A DNA stretch of 64,000 nucleotides from Methylobacterium currus (GTDB lineage Bacteria; Pseudomonadota; Alphaproteobacteria; Rhizobiales; Beijerinckiaceae): positions 5,077,001-5,141,000 of the forward strand of contig NZ_CP028843.1 in assembly GCF_003058325.1 (NCBI RefSeq), read 5' to 3'. The stretch's first letter is position 1. Each line of letters starts with the position of its first letter. Made by a program: the position numbers and the translations under genes. Below are positions 20,821 to 31,636 of the stretch, in pieces. Below the pieces are notes generated by a model, which was given only the letters and a program-made list of their open reading frames with translations, was not told the DNA's origin and made no database searches.

Positions 20821-20862
20821 CGAGAACGGCCCGTGCGGCGTCTGCCGCACGGGCCGTTCTCG
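20821..20862. terminator. Bidirectional terminator between the giant gene and the PfpI gene
   Basis: A perfect 19-bp stem with a GTCT loop (arms 20821-20839 and 20844-20862) lies between two convergent genes. T residues occur on the plus side (TTC) and the minus side. It is one of the strongest hairpins in the window. Confidence 0.8.
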
Positions 20863-20891
20863 TTCATGGGGTGTCGGGCGATCGCCGTCCG

Positions 20892-21464
20892 TCAGGCCGC
20901 GGCGCGTTCGTGGCGGCCCTCCTGGACCTCCTCGATGATCTTGGCCGAGAAGGCGTCGAGATCGCCCGGGTTGCGGCTCGTCACGATGCCCTTGTCGGTC
21001 ACCACGGGCAGGTCGTGCCACTCGGCGCCGGCATTGATCACGTCGGTCTTGATCGAGGCGAACGACGTCATCTTGCGGCCCTTGGCGGCGCCGACCTCGA
21101 CCAGCAGCCAGGGCGCGTGGCAGATCGCGGCGACCACCTTGCCGCTGCCGAGGAAGCTGCGCAGGATCTCCAGCGCCTTCGGCTCCAGGCGCAGCTTGTC
21201 CGGGTTGATCTGGCCGCCGGGAAGCACCAGGGCATCATAGGCCGAGGCGTCGATGCTCTCGATGTCGGCATCGACCGGCACCGGGCGGCCCCAATCGGTC
21301 TTGTCCCAGCCGCGGATGCTGTCCGGCTTCTGGCGCGACCGGGGTGCGGCCACCGTCACCTGGGCGCCGGCCCCGCTGAGCTTCGCCTTCGGCACTTCGA
21401 GCTCGGACTGCTCGAAGCCGTCGGTGGCCATGATAAGAATTTTCGCCTGCGTGATGCTGGGCAT
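20892..21464 (-). CDS. DJ-1/PfpI family protein (YhbO/PfpI type)
   Basis: This 190-residue class I glutamine amidotransferase-like protein has the PfpI signature. The nucleophile is Cys115 in AAICHAPWLL, with the preceding LPGGQINPDKLR loop and a conserved Glu in DGFEQSELEVP. Relatives are described as stress-protective deglycases, glyoxalases or proteases acting in the cytoplasm; the exact activity is disputed in the literature and cannot be read here. The ATG at 21464 follows GGAGGA at 7 bases. It faces the small-protein cluster that starts at 21603. Confidence 0.88.
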   Translation of the reverse strand: MPSITQAKILIMATDGFEQSELEVPKAKLSGAGAQVTVAAPRSRQKPDSIRGWDKTDWGRPVPVDADIESIDASAYDALVLPGGQINPDKLRLEPKALEILRSFLGSGKVVAAICHAPWLLVEVGAAKGRKMTSFASIKTDVINAGAEWHDLPVVTDKGIVTSRNPGDLDAFSAKIIEEVQEGRHERAAA

Positions 21465-21602
21465 CGGATCGTCCTCCGAGGGGTTCGAATGCCCTGGCAA
21501 CGACCCTGGGTCAGGCGGGTTCCGGGGAATTGCCGCGACGGAACTGCGGCACGCCGGGCGGTTTAAACCATCACACCCCCCAACCCGAGAGGAGGCACGA
21601 CC

Positions 21603-21824
21603 ATGGCCAATCCGGGCCTACCCGGCCACGAGCCGACCCCCGGCGGCGGCATCCCCGGCGACATCCCGCCCCCGGTCGCCCCCGACGAGCTGCCCGATAC
21701 CGGCCCGACCGGTCCGCGCTCGCCCTACCCGGTCAACGACCCGGGCATCACCGACCCGACCGGGCCGGGCTCCGAGCCGGACTACCTGCCCGGCGGACCG
21801 ACCAACCCGGGCACGCGGTTCTAA
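21603..21824 (+). CDS. Small Pro/Gly-rich hypothetical protein
   Basis: This is a 73-residue protein very rich in Pro, Gly, Asp and Thr (for example PGGGIPGDIPPP, DPGITDPTGPG) and probably disordered. No signal peptide or membrane segment is present. GAGAGGAGG lies 7-8 bases before the ATG, and a strong terminator follows at once, so it is a genuine single-gene unit. I do not recognise a named family. The composition and company (PfpI protein, DUF6496-like protein, other small disordered proteins) resemble stress- or desiccation-induced proteins; this is inference. Confidence 0.7.
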   Translation: MANPGLPGHEPTPGGGIPGDIPPPVAPDELPDTGPTGPRSPYPVNDPGITDPTGPGSEPDYLPGGPTNPGTRF

Positions 21825-21830
21825 GACGAC

Positions 21831-21859
21831 GAAAGGGCGCCTCGACGAGGCGCCCTTTC
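21831..21859. terminator. Terminator shared by two convergent small genes
   Basis: A 12-bp stem (GAAAGGGCGCCT with its complement) closes a 5-base loop. The A-run on one side and T-run on the other (CCCTTTCC) let it work in both directions between the stops at 21824 and 21877. Confidence 0.85.
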
Positions 21860-21876
21860 CGTATCGGTGTCCGCCA

Positions 21877-22263
21877 TCAATGCCCGCCATGCGAGCTGCG
21901 CACGTCCCGCGGGGCGTTCAGGATCTCGTTGAGCGAGGTGGCGACGTGCCGCGCCTCCTCGTCGGTGAGGCGGAGCTGGAACGGCGGCAGCCCGCCGGCC
22001 TGGAGCGCCACCACTGCCTGGCCCTGCTCGTCGGTGCCGACCTCGATCGCCGGGGAGGTCACGTCGAGCATCGCCGCATCCTCGTCGCCGAGATCGTCCG
22101 CGTCGGCGTCGTCCGGCTCGTGCATGACTGTGAGGAGCTGGCCCACGGCGCGCACGAGGGCACGGGCCGCGCTCGCATCCATGATGACGGCGGTGGCCTG
22201 GTCGTCCTTCTGGAACGAGAGCTGGATGTTGGAACCTTCGAGGGAAACCGAGATACCCGCCAT
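21877..22263 (-). CDS. Hypothetical acidic protein, 128 aa
   Basis: This family is not recognised. The protein opens with a beta-like stretch (ISVSLEGSNIQLSF). A central acidic linker (EPDDADADDLGDEDAA) follows, then a second half with a helical end LRLTDEEARHVATSLNEILN. There is no signal peptide or membrane segment, so a cytoplasmic location is likely. The start is supported by codon use and by the divergent gene upstream; the ribosome site is weak (GGACGCTCC). It shares a terminator with the Pro/Gly-rich gene. Confidence 0.65.
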   Translation of the reverse strand: MAGISVSLEGSNIQLSFQKDDQATAVIMDASAARALVRAVGQLLTVMHEPDDADADDLGDEDAAMLDVTSPAIEVGTDEQGQAVVALQAGGLPPFQLRLTDEEARHVATSLNEILNAPRDVRSSHGGH

Positions 22264-22428
22264 GGAGCGTCCGACACTTTACGATATCGCCCGTATATGG
22301 GAGCAATCTGCCGGAGGCGACAGGGTTTCCACGCACACCCGGCCTGCACGGCCCGAAACGCCTCGGCATCGGCCGCGTTGATTCCGCATGGAACAGGCGC
22401 CCAGCGCCCGAACGAGCGGATGACGACG

Positions 22429-22794
22429 ATGGCCGCGCGCAAGACCACCAAGACCGCAGAGAACAAGACCACCGAAACCAAGACCACGGGGGCCCAGAAG
22501 GGCACGATTGCCCGGGTGATGCACGAGTTCAAGGCGGGCGAGCTGGAGCGCCGGGACGGCGAGCCGGTGACCGACCGCCGGCAGGCCATCGCCATCGCGT
22601 TGCGCGAGGCCGGCGCCTCGAACCAGGAGAGCCCATCGGCCAACCGGTCGAATTTCCGCCGCACCCGGGCCAAGGAGCGCGACACGCGGTCCCAGGCGAC
22701 CCGCGCCGCCCTCTACGACGAGGCCAGGCACCGCGACATCAAGGGGCGCTCGCGCATGACCCGGAGCGAACTGGAGCAGGCCCTCAACCGTTAG
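22429..22794 (+). CDS. Basic DUF6496-like protein with a Rho-N/SAP-like C-terminus
   Basis: This is a 121-residue basic protein. A Lys/Thr-rich disordered tail (about residues 1-24) precedes the segment TIARVMHEFKAGELERRDGEPVT, which resembles DUF6496 proteins. It is followed by DRRQAIAIALREAG and a C-terminal LYDEARHRDIKGRSRMTRSELEQAL that looks like a small nucleic-acid-binding helical motif. The ATG at 22429 is preferred because GAGCGG lies 9 bases upstream; an ATG at 22420 has no room for a ribosome site. The function is unknown; DNA or RNA binding is plausible from charge and motif. Confidence 0.65.
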   Translation: MAARKTTKTAENKTTETKTTGAQKGTIARVMHEFKAGELERRDGEPVTDRRQAIAIALREAGASNQESPSANRSNFRRTRAKERDTRSQATRAALYDEARHRDIKGRSRMTRSELEQALNR

Positions 22795-22820
22795 GCGGGC
22801 TTCCCGACAGGAGAACCCGC

Positions 22821-23027
22821 ATGACCTCGAAGCAGCCCAAGACCACGACGCCGACCGACGCCGACCTGAAGGGCAATCCCGGCATCGGCACCTCGAAGGG
22901 CATGACGATGTCCGGCGGCGATCCGGAGGACCTCGCCGGGGCCAATACCGACGAGGGCGACGTGGCGAACGACACCACGCCGCAAGGCGGGATCGACCCC
23001 AACCAGCGCGGGCGCACCAATCGCTGA
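22821..23027 (+). CDS. Small hydrophilic hypothetical protein, 68 aa
   Basis: This very polar, Gly/Asp/Thr/Asn-rich protein has no hydrophobic core and is probably disordered. A strong AGGAGAA sequence precedes the ATG, and it follows the basic DUF6496-like gene after only 26 bases, so the two are probably cotranscribed. No family recognised. The composition is similar to the small Pro/Gly-rich protein at 21603. Confidence 0.65.
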   Translation: MTSKQPKTTTPTDADLKGNPGIGTSKGMTMSGGDPEDLAGANTDEGDVANDTTPQGGIDPNQRGRTNR

Positions 23028-23198
23028 CACGCGGCCGGCGCGACGATCTCAGGCGCCTGCCTTGTTCCGGCCAGACTGGGTTCCTACATGGGTCTCAGCG
23101 GCAACGGGCGGGCGGCCCCGGGCATTGCGCCTCGCATGGGCTCTTTAGGGTCCTGCGAACACGAGCCCCCTCCCGAACTTTTGGCGCCGTCGCGCCGT

Positions 23199-23222
23199 GC
23201 TGCTCTCGCCCATGAGGGCAGC
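23199..23222 (+). promoter_or_regulatory. Stem-loop in the cold-shock gene leader
   Basis: GCTGCTCTC and GAGGGCAGC can form a 9-bp stem with one G-U pair and a 6-base loop, 34 bases before the csp start codon. Long structured leaders are common in csp mRNAs; a thermosensing role here is only inferred. Confidence 0.35.
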
Positions 23223-23256
23223 CCATTGCGACTTCTAACGAGACGAGGACGACCGC

Positions 23257-23469
23257 GTGAATACTGGTACTGTCAAGTGGTTCAACGACCAGAAGGGCTT
23301 CGGCTTCATCCAGCCGGACAACGGGGGCAAGGACGTTTTCGTCCACATCTCCGCGGTGGAGCGGGCTGGCCTGCGCGGCCTCGTCGAGGGCCAGAAGGTC
23401 TCTTACGAGCTGCAGGCCGATCGGCGTGACAGCTCGAAGATGTCGGCCGTGAACCTGCAGGTCGCCTAA
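23257..23469 (+). CDS. Cold-shock domain protein (CspA family)
   Basis: This 70-residue single cold-shock domain binds single-stranded RNA and DNA and acts as an RNA chaperone. Both RNP motifs are present: KGFGFIQP and DVFVHIS. The start is GTG, with GAGGA 8 bases upstream; the sequence begins N-T-G-T-V-K-W-F as in the family. A long non-coding leader (about 230 bases) with a stem-loop precedes it and an 8-bp hairpin follows. Alphaproteobacterial genomes carry several csp copies, so which paralogue this is cannot be stated. Confidence 0.95.
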   Translation: MNTGTVKWFNDQKGFGFIQPDNGGKDVFVHISAVERAGLRGLVEGQKVSYELQADRRDSSKMSAVNLQVA

Positions 23470-23497
23470 GGGCGGCCACCGGCCCGGGTTCACGTTG

Positions 23498-23520
23498 CCT
23501 TAACGATAATCCCGTTAAGG
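23498..23520 (+). terminator. Hairpin after the csp gene
   Basis: CCTTAACG pairs with CGTTAAGG around a 7-base loop, 28 bases after the csp stop. No T-run follows, so it may be an attenuator or a 3' stabiliser for partial read-through into the gene at 23657. Confidence 0.45.
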
Positions 23521-23656
23521 TTACGGAACCTCGGCCGCACTGGAGCGTTGTGAGCCTGCGGGCTCGTCACACGCTCCGCCGGCGGCCGTCCCGGCCGCCT
23601 GCCACGCACAGTCGCTCCGCTTCAGGAGCGGCGCAAAGATAGAAGAAAAGACATCC

Positions 23657-23884
23657 ATGTTGTTCGAGTTCACCCGGCGCGACGGCGCGCCGACCGTCTT
23701 CAACGACGGCACCACTTTCCATGTCGACCAGATCAGCCGCTTCGGCGAGGGCAGACGCCCGATCGACGTCAGCCACCTGATCGACAAGAGCTACGGCTAT
23801 CACTCCTCCCGTGAGTTGCGCTGGCATCTCGCTGAGCGCTTCGGCCTGACGCCGAACGCCGTGGCCGTGCGCGAAGCCCACTGA
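23657..23884 (+). CDS. Small conserved-looking hypothetical protein, 75 aa
   Basis: This is a compact soluble protein with alternating charged and aromatic residues (MLFEFTRRDG, HVDQISRFGEGRRP, ELRWHLAERFGL) and no signal peptide. An A/G-rich ribosome site (AGAAGAAAAG) precedes the ATG. Two hairpins (near 23542-23577 and 23579-23597) lie in its leader, downstream of the cold-shock gene, and a clear terminator follows. Family not recognised. The position suggests expression linked to the cold-shock gene, but this is inference. Confidence 0.65.
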   Translation: MLFEFTRRDGAPTVFNDGTTFHVDQISRFGEGRRPIDVSHLIDKSYGYHSSRELRWHLAERFGLTPNAVAVREAH

Positions 23885-23919
23885 GGCCTCGCGGCCTCCA
23901 GACCGCCGTCACCGTACGA

Positions 23920-23948
23920 GGCGGGCCGCGCGAGAGCGCGGACCCGCC
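23920..23948 (+). terminator. Terminator of the 75-aa gene
   Basis: GGCGGGCCGCGC pairs with GCGCGGACCCGCC (one bulged A) around a GAGA tetraloop, followed by TTTGT. It separates this gene from the convergent exonuclease. Confidence 0.75.
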
Positions 23949-24031
23949 TTTGTCGTGTCTGGACGCGGGATTCTGGACGCCCCCTCCCCCGGCCCGGGAA
24001 GGGGGTGCGGTCAGCGCCGAGACGGCGCCGC

Positions 24032-24901
24032 TCACCCCGCCCGCAACAATCCCGCCAGCGCCGCGACATCCCCTGGATTGTCCGACAGGAGCGCGTCGAT
24101 CTCGCCATTCGCCAGCGCCCGGACGTGCCGGCAATCGGGCCGGAACCGGGCTCCGGCGCAAGAGCAGCGCAGGCGCGGGCCGTCGCGGCCATCGATCAGG
24201 CGCACGTCGTAGGGAGTGCCGGTGCTGCCCCGCACGACGAAGTGCAGGAGCGGCGCGCGGGTGCGGCTCGGCGCCACGCCGCGCAGGGCCCGGGCGGCGA
24301 TCCCGTCGGGCGATCGTGCCCCCTCGCCGGCCCGCGCGCGGGCGAGGCCAAGGGTCTTGGCGAGGCTGGCGATGTCGGGCGCTCCGGCTTCCCGCATCAC
24401 CGCGAGCGCGATCTCGGCGCAGGCATAGGCGTCCTCGCCGGCATCGTGGTGGCGAAACGTCACGCCGACCCGGGCGGCCAGCGAGGAGAGCCGATAGGTG
24501 CCCTGGCCCTGCCCGCCCTCCCCCGGCCAGTGCCGGCGGGCGAGCTGCACCGTGCAGAGCGAGGCATAGGCCGGCTGAGGCAGACCGTAGGCCTGGAGCG
24601 TCGCGGCGAGCACCCCGACATCGAAGCTGGCATTGTGGGCGAGCACCAGGCTGCCGGCGATCTCCGGCAGGAACGGCGCCATCGCCTCGGGGAAGGATGG
24701 CGCGTCGGCGACGTCCCGCGGGCGGATGCCGTGGACCCGGATGTTGCCGGGCGAGAAGCGCATCTCCGCCGGGCGGATCAGCCGCGACTCGCGCCGCACC
24801 ACCCGCCCGCCCTCGATCCAGGCGAGACCGACGGCACAGGGGCTGTCGCGGCGCTCGTTGGCGGTCTCGAAGTCGATCGCGAGGGTGCGGGGAAAGGTCA
24901 T
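24032..24901 (-). CDS. DnaQ-like 3'-5' exonuclease with SWIM-type zinc motif
   Basis: This is a 289-residue protein. The N-terminal DEDDh exonuclease domain (about residues 1-170) shows Exo I DFETAN, Exo II HNASFDVGVL and Exo III HHDAGEDAY, as in DnaQ/epsilon-type nucleases. The C-terminal region ends in RCSCAGARFRPDCRHVRAL, a CxC...CxH pattern resembling a SWIM zinc finger, which usually binds nucleic acid. The ATG at 24901 follows GGAAGG at 8 bases. It lies 32 bp downstream of ligA on the same strand, so it may be the last gene of a replication/repair unit. The role is probably DNA proofreading or repair processing; the substrate is unknown. Confidence 0.8.
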   Translation of the reverse strand: MTFPRTLAIDFETANERRDSPCAVGLAWIEGGRVVRRESRLIRPAEMRFSPGNIRVHGIRPRDVADAPSFPEAMAPFLPEIAGSLVLAHNASFDVGVLAATLQAYGLPQPAYASLCTVQLARRHWPGEGGQGQGTYRLSSLAARVGVTFRHHDAGEDAYACAEIALAVMREAGAPDIASLAKTLGLARARAGEGARSPDGIAARALRGVAPSRTRAPLLHFVVRGSTGTPYDVRLIDGRDGPRLRCSCAGARFRPDCRHVRALANGEIDALLSDNPGDVAALAGLLRAG

Positions 24902-24933
24902 GCCGGCGCCTTCCCGCGGGAAGGCGCCGAATT

Positions 24934-27498
<2,565 letters not shown>

Positions 27499-27586
27499 TC
27501 ATGCCCGCAGGATGTCTCACATTTCGTTAACCCTGCCCGCACCCGCCGGCCCGCCGATCCCGCGTCGGGACCGGCGCCGCCCCACC

Positions 27587-28450
27587 TTATCGCCTGTCAC
27601 GGGCATTCAGGACGTGAACGATCAGCGCCAGGGCCGCCACCCACGCCGCGACCGGACCCAGGGCGCGGGCATTCCAGATCTGGATGACCCATCCGCCGAG
27701 AAGACCGGCCATGCCGATGCCGAGATACAGGGCGGAGGCGTTCAGGGACACCAGGATCTGGCCGACCTGCGGCGCCGTGGAAAGCAGGCGATGTTGCTGC
27801 GCAGGCAGCAGCAGCCACCCCGCGCTGTTCCAGATCGCGACGCCGAGGAGAGTACCCGGCAGCGTCGTGGCCAGGGAGGGGAACAGCGCGAGGATGCCTA
27901 TGACAACGATCAGGCTCGCCGCGACCGTGCGAGTCGCGCCCCACCGGTCGGCGAGCCATCCACTGAGCCCATTGCCGACGGTCCCGGCGATGCCGAACGC
28001 GCACAGAACCAGGCTCAAGGTCCGCCCCTCCGCGTGCATCGTCTCGGCCAGGAGCGGGCCAATATAGGTGTAGACGGTGAAGCCCGCGGTCATCGCCAAG
28101 GTCGTGACGATCAGCGTTCCCGGGACCTGCGGCAGCCGCAGGGAGCGCACGCGCTCGCGAAGCGTGACCGCGGGCGGAGCGGGGAGTTCGGGAAGCCAGA
28201 GGGCGAGCCCCGCGAGCGCCGCCACGCCGAGGGCCGTGACCAGCCAGAAGGCGGCGCGAAAGCCGCCGGCCTCGCCGAGCCACGTGCCGATCGGCACCCC
28301 GACGATGGTGGCGACCGTGATGCCACCCATGACGACCGACAAGGCCCGTCCCCGATGGGCCGGCCCGGCCAGGATCGCGGCGGAGACGGACGCACAGGGC
28401 GTGTAGGCCGCCGACGCCATGGCGGCCACGATCCGGCCGACCATCAGCAT
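27587..28450 (-). pseudogene. MFS efflux transporter, C-terminal part (split by Tn3-family element)
   Basis: This is the distal 287 codons of a 12-helix DHA1-type (AraJ/YdhP-like) drug efflux transporter. Hydrophobic helices run from MVGRIVAAMASAAYTP to the terminal VAALALIVHVL. The first in-frame ATG is created by the copy of the 5-bp target duplication at the transposon edge. Joining this to the fragment at 32271-32551 and removing one AGCAT copy gives a continuous 379-codon frame through Y-T-M-L-M-V-G-R. The fragment lacks the first three or so membrane helices and is unlikely to transport. Confidence 0.9.
28446..28450. repeat. Target-site duplication, left copy
   Basis: AGCAT borders the left inverted repeat and is repeated exactly at 32271-32275, the 5-bp duplication expected for Tn3-family transposition. 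Confidence 0.9.
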
Positions 28451-28488
28451 GAGGACAGCGCGACTTCTGCATGCTGAGCAACGCTAAG
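28451..28488 (+). repeat. Left terminal inverted repeat of the Tn3-family element
   Basis: The 38-bp repeat begins GAGGACAGCGCGAC and ends with ACGCTAAG, the inner end typical of Tn21/Tn501-type repeats. The outer 14 and inner 17 bases match the right repeat; differences are confined to the middle. Confidence 0.9.
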
Positions 28489-28514
28489 GCGGACTGAACC
28501 GTGAACGGGCTGGC

Positions 28515-31490
28515 TCAGGCGACCCGACGGGTCGTTCGGCCGAGATTGAGCGGGCGGCGACCGTGCGGGAGCGCCGCGGCGCGGTCCCAGAGGAAGTCGC
28601 CGGAGAAGGCGATGTGCTCCCAGCCCACGGGTGAGGTGTGGGCCAGAACCTCGTCACGGACCTGTTCGCCGGCGCCCCGGAGATGATCGACGCCATCGGC
28701 GATGTAGGTCGTGTTCCACCAGACGATGGACGCGATCACGAGGTTGAGACCGGAGGCCCGGTATTGCTGCGCTTCATGCGAGCGGTCGACAAGGCGGCCC
28801 TGACGGAACGTGTAGAGGGCTTGCGTGAGTTGGTGGCGTTGCTCGCTCTTGTTCAATCCGGCCTGGCAGCGCTGGCGCAAGACAGGGTTCTCGAGCCAGT
28901 CCAGCATGAACAGGGTGCGCTCGACCTTCCCGACCTCCTGCAGCGCAAGGTCGAGCTGGTTCTGCCGCTCGTAGGCGGCCAGCTTCTTCAACATGACTGA
29001 GGGCGCGGCGTGGCCGGCCTTCAGCGAGGCTACCAGGCGCAGGATCTCGCCCCAGTGCTCCCGGACGACATCGGCGCGGACCTTCTTGCCGAGCAGCGGC
29101 GCCAGCGCCGGGTAGGCGGTCGGTGGCGCGATGGGAATCAATCGTCGGTCGGGGAAGTCGCGCAGGCGCGGACAGAACCGGAAGCCCAGCATGGCGCAGA
29201 GTGCGAACACGTGGTCGGTCGCGCCGCCCGTGTCGGTGTAGTGCTCGGCCAGAGGCAGGCTCGACCCGTGGTGGAGCAGGCCATCCAGGACGTAGGGCGC
29301 CTCGTGCGTCGCGGCCGAGATCACCCGCACGTGGTAGGGGGCATGCTGGTCGGAGACGTGGGTGTAGAAGCTGAAGCCGGGATCGACGCCATAGCGGGCG
29401 TTGATCTCGCCGGCGGCGGCACCCCGCTTGCCGGAGCGGAAAAACTGGCCGTCGGAGCTGGAGGTCGTCCCGTCGCCCCAAACGGCGGAGATCGGCAGGG
29501 CGTGGTGGGCGTCTATGATGCGCGCGAGTGCGGCCTTGTAGGTCTCCTCCCGGAGGTAGGCGTCGGCGGTCCAGACGAGCTGGTCGCGGGTCACCCCCTG
29601 GCTGGCCTCAGCCATGCGCGCGAGGCCGAGGTTGGTCGCGTCAGCCAGGATGGCGGCGAGCAGCGCGTTCTCGTTTGGACACGGATCGCCGGTGCGCAGG
29701 TTGGTAAAGGCGGAGAGGAACCCCGTGCCGCGGGCGGCTTCATGGAGGAGCTCGGTGATCCGGGCGCGCGGCATCAGTGCGTCGAGCCGCTCTGCGAGCC
29801 GTTTCGCCTCAGGCGTGGCGATCGCCCGGACAGGGGTGATGGACAACCGGCCGTCACGCATTGCGACGCCATCGAGCTTTCCCTTCCCGAGCCGATCCGC
29901 GAACCGCTTCAGTCGGCGGTCGAGCTCGCGAGCGCGGCTTTCCAGCCAAGCGTCGGCCGTCGCGGGGAGACCCAGTTCGGAGGTGATCGGAACCACCTCG
30001 GCCGAGGCCAGCATGTAGCTGTCGAAGCGCCGGTAGGCCGACGAACGTTCGACCCACACGTCGCCCGAGCGGAGTTTGTTGCGCAGGTGGGCCAGCACGG
30101 CAGTTTCGTAGAGGCGCCGGTCGATGCGGCCGTCCGCGCGGATCACCAGGGCGTGCCACTCCTTCTTGAACGGCATGGGCGCATCGCGCGGGACCTCACG
30201 TCGGTGCGTACCGGCCAGCTCGCGCAGGAGGTGCACGGCCGCGACCGTCTTGTCGCTCCCACAAGCGGCCTTGAACTCGAGCGCTTCCAACAGCGCCGGT
30301 GCGAACTTGCGAAGAGTGGCATGGCGATCAGCGGCGCGCACGAGCGGGTCGACGCCGGCGGCGTCCGCGATCTCGGCCACCTCGCCCCGCGCCCGCAACA
30401 GCTTGGCCCAACCAACTGCCTCGTCCACGGCATGCAGCGGATCCTCGCCCGCGCCGGCTGCGGCTACGAGCGCGTCGATGGTGCCGCGGAACATACGCAT
30501 GAGCCGCCCGACGTCGCGCGCTGTGGAAGTATACTGGCGCGCCTGCGCATTCTTGGCCCGAGTGAAGGCGCCCCCGATCAGCTTGTCAGCCATCTCGATG
30601 GCGGCGTCGATCAGCCGAGCCTCGAGGTCGAGGAGCAGCGCCACGATCGTCGCTCGCCGGCGTGCCGTCGTATAGCGGTCCATCAGGTAGGCCGGAGACA
30701 GGCGGCCCTCGCGCGCCAAGCGCGCGAGCCGGTCCGGATGCACACGACTCTCCGCGAGAGGGTCGATGCCGAGGGCGCGCACGGCCTGCAACTGGGCGAG
30801 GATGTCGCCGACATGGTCGGGCTTTGCCGCGACCGGGATGGTGCGCAGCTCGGTCAGCCGGGTAAGACCGGTTCTCGTCCCCACGCTCGACAGGGCGTCG
30901 AGCGCCCTGATCTGATCGGATCCCAGCCCCGCCAGCAAGGCGGCGTAGGTCCGCGTGCGCGCCTTGGCCCGACCGGTCACGCCCGCTCGCTCGATCGTCG
31001 CGGGGGCAGGCAGCATGATCTTCGCCTCACGCAGGGCAGCGATCATGGCCGTCACGATTACCCCGCCCTTGTCGGTGGCCCAGGAGGCAGCGGCGGCGGC
31101 CTCGATCAGCAGCGGAAGATCAGTGCGGGTTGCCGACCGCAGCCCCAGTGCCGTCGCGACCTCACGAGCGTGGTCGGTCCGGGTCTGGTCCCGCGCGCCG
31201 TAGGCCCTGAAGATCTCGGCCGGGATCCGGAGCTGCTCGGCGACGAAGGCCGTCATGGGCGCGAGATCGACATCCGGCTGCACCGCGACCTGGGCGAGCG
31301 TCAGCCCAGGATGGCGTAGCAGGGCCAGTTGAACGCCGAACCCGAGCCGATTGCGATCCTCACGTCGGGTCCCGATCAGATCCAGGTCGGCGGCCTCGAA
31401 GGTGTAGAACCGCGCCAGATCATCGCGCTCGGTCGGGACGCCGAAGATGCGGCGGCGCTCCTCGGCGCTGAGCAGGTCGCGTCGTCCCAT
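28515..31490 (-). CDS. tnpA: Tn3-family transposase TnpA
   Basis: This 991-residue DDE transposase is the normal length for Tn3-family enzymes. The N-terminal DUF4158 region begins RDLLSAEERRRIFG. The catalytic domain shows DGTTSSSDGQFF (first Asp), YTDTGGATDHVFALCAMLG (second Asp) and RASGLNLVIASIVWWNT near the C-terminus, where the catalytic Glu is usually about one turn away. The ATG at 31490 has AGGAG 6-7 bases upstream; an open frame extending farther upstream crosses the res region and is not used. No frameshift or stop was seen, so it is probably functional. Confidence 0.95.
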   Translation of the reverse strand: MGRRDLLSAEERRRIFGVPTERDDLARFYTFEAADLDLIGTRREDRNRLGFGVQLALLRHPGLTLAQVAVQPDVDLAPMTAFVAEQLRIPAEIFRAYGARDQTRTDHAREVATALGLRSATRTDLPLLIEAAAAASWATDKGGVIVTAMIAALREAKIMLPAPATIERAGVTGRAKARTRTYAALLAGLGSDQIRALDALSSVGTRTGLTRLTELRTIPVAAKPDHVGDILAQLQAVRALGIDPLAESRVHPDRLARLAREGRLSPAYLMDRYTTARRRATIVALLLDLEARLIDAAIEMADKLIGGAFTRAKNAQARQYTSTARDVGRLMRMFRGTIDALVAAAGAGEDPLHAVDEAVGWAKLLRARGEVAEIADAAGVDPLVRAADRHATLRKFAPALLEALEFKAACGSDKTVAAVHLLRELAGTHRREVPRDAPMPFKKEWHALVIRADGRIDRRLYETAVLAHLRNKLRSGDVWVERSSAYRRFDSYMLASAEVVPITSELGLPATADAWLESRARELDRRLKRFADRLGKGKLDGVAMRDGRLSITPVRAIATPEAKRLAERLDALMPRARITELLHEAARGTGFLSAFTNLRTGDPCPNENALLAAILADATNLGLARMAEASQGVTRDQLVWTADAYLREETYKAALARIIDAHHALPISAVWGDGTTSSSDGQFFRSGKRGAAAGEINARYGVDPGFSFYTHVSDQHAPYHVRVISAATHEAPYVLDGLLHHGSSLPLAEHYTDTGGATDHVFALCAMLGFRFCPRLRDFPDRRLIPIAPPTAYPALAPLLGKKVRADVVREHWGEILRLVASLKAGHAAPSVMLKKLAAYERQNQLDLALQEVGKVERTLFMLDWLENPVLRQRCQAGLNKSEQRHQLTQALYTFRQGRLVDRSHEAQQYRASGLNLVIASIVWWNTTYIADGVDHLRGAGEQVRDEVLAHTSPVGWEHIAFSGDFLWDRAAALPHGRRPLNLGRTTRRVA

Positions 31491-31556
31491 GGACCGCTCC
31501 TGAGCGTCCAGAGAACGCCGACGATGATGATGGACAGCGAGGCCACTAGGGACGCA

Positions 31557-31611
31557 TTCTGTGGACGGAGTCGACGGCCCGAGAAGCGCAATAGCGCGAT
31601 CGTCCACAGAA
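31557..31611. promoter_or_regulatory. Putative res site between tnpA and tnpR
   Basis: The 11-bp inverted repeat TTCTGTGGACG / CGTCCACAGAA, with arms 33 bases apart, lies in the 146-bp divergent gap between the two genes. That is where Tn3-type res subsites and the two promoters are found. The match to a specific res consensus was not tested. Confidence 0.6.
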
Positions 31612-31636
31612 CGACCGGTTGAGAGACGGCGTCCCC

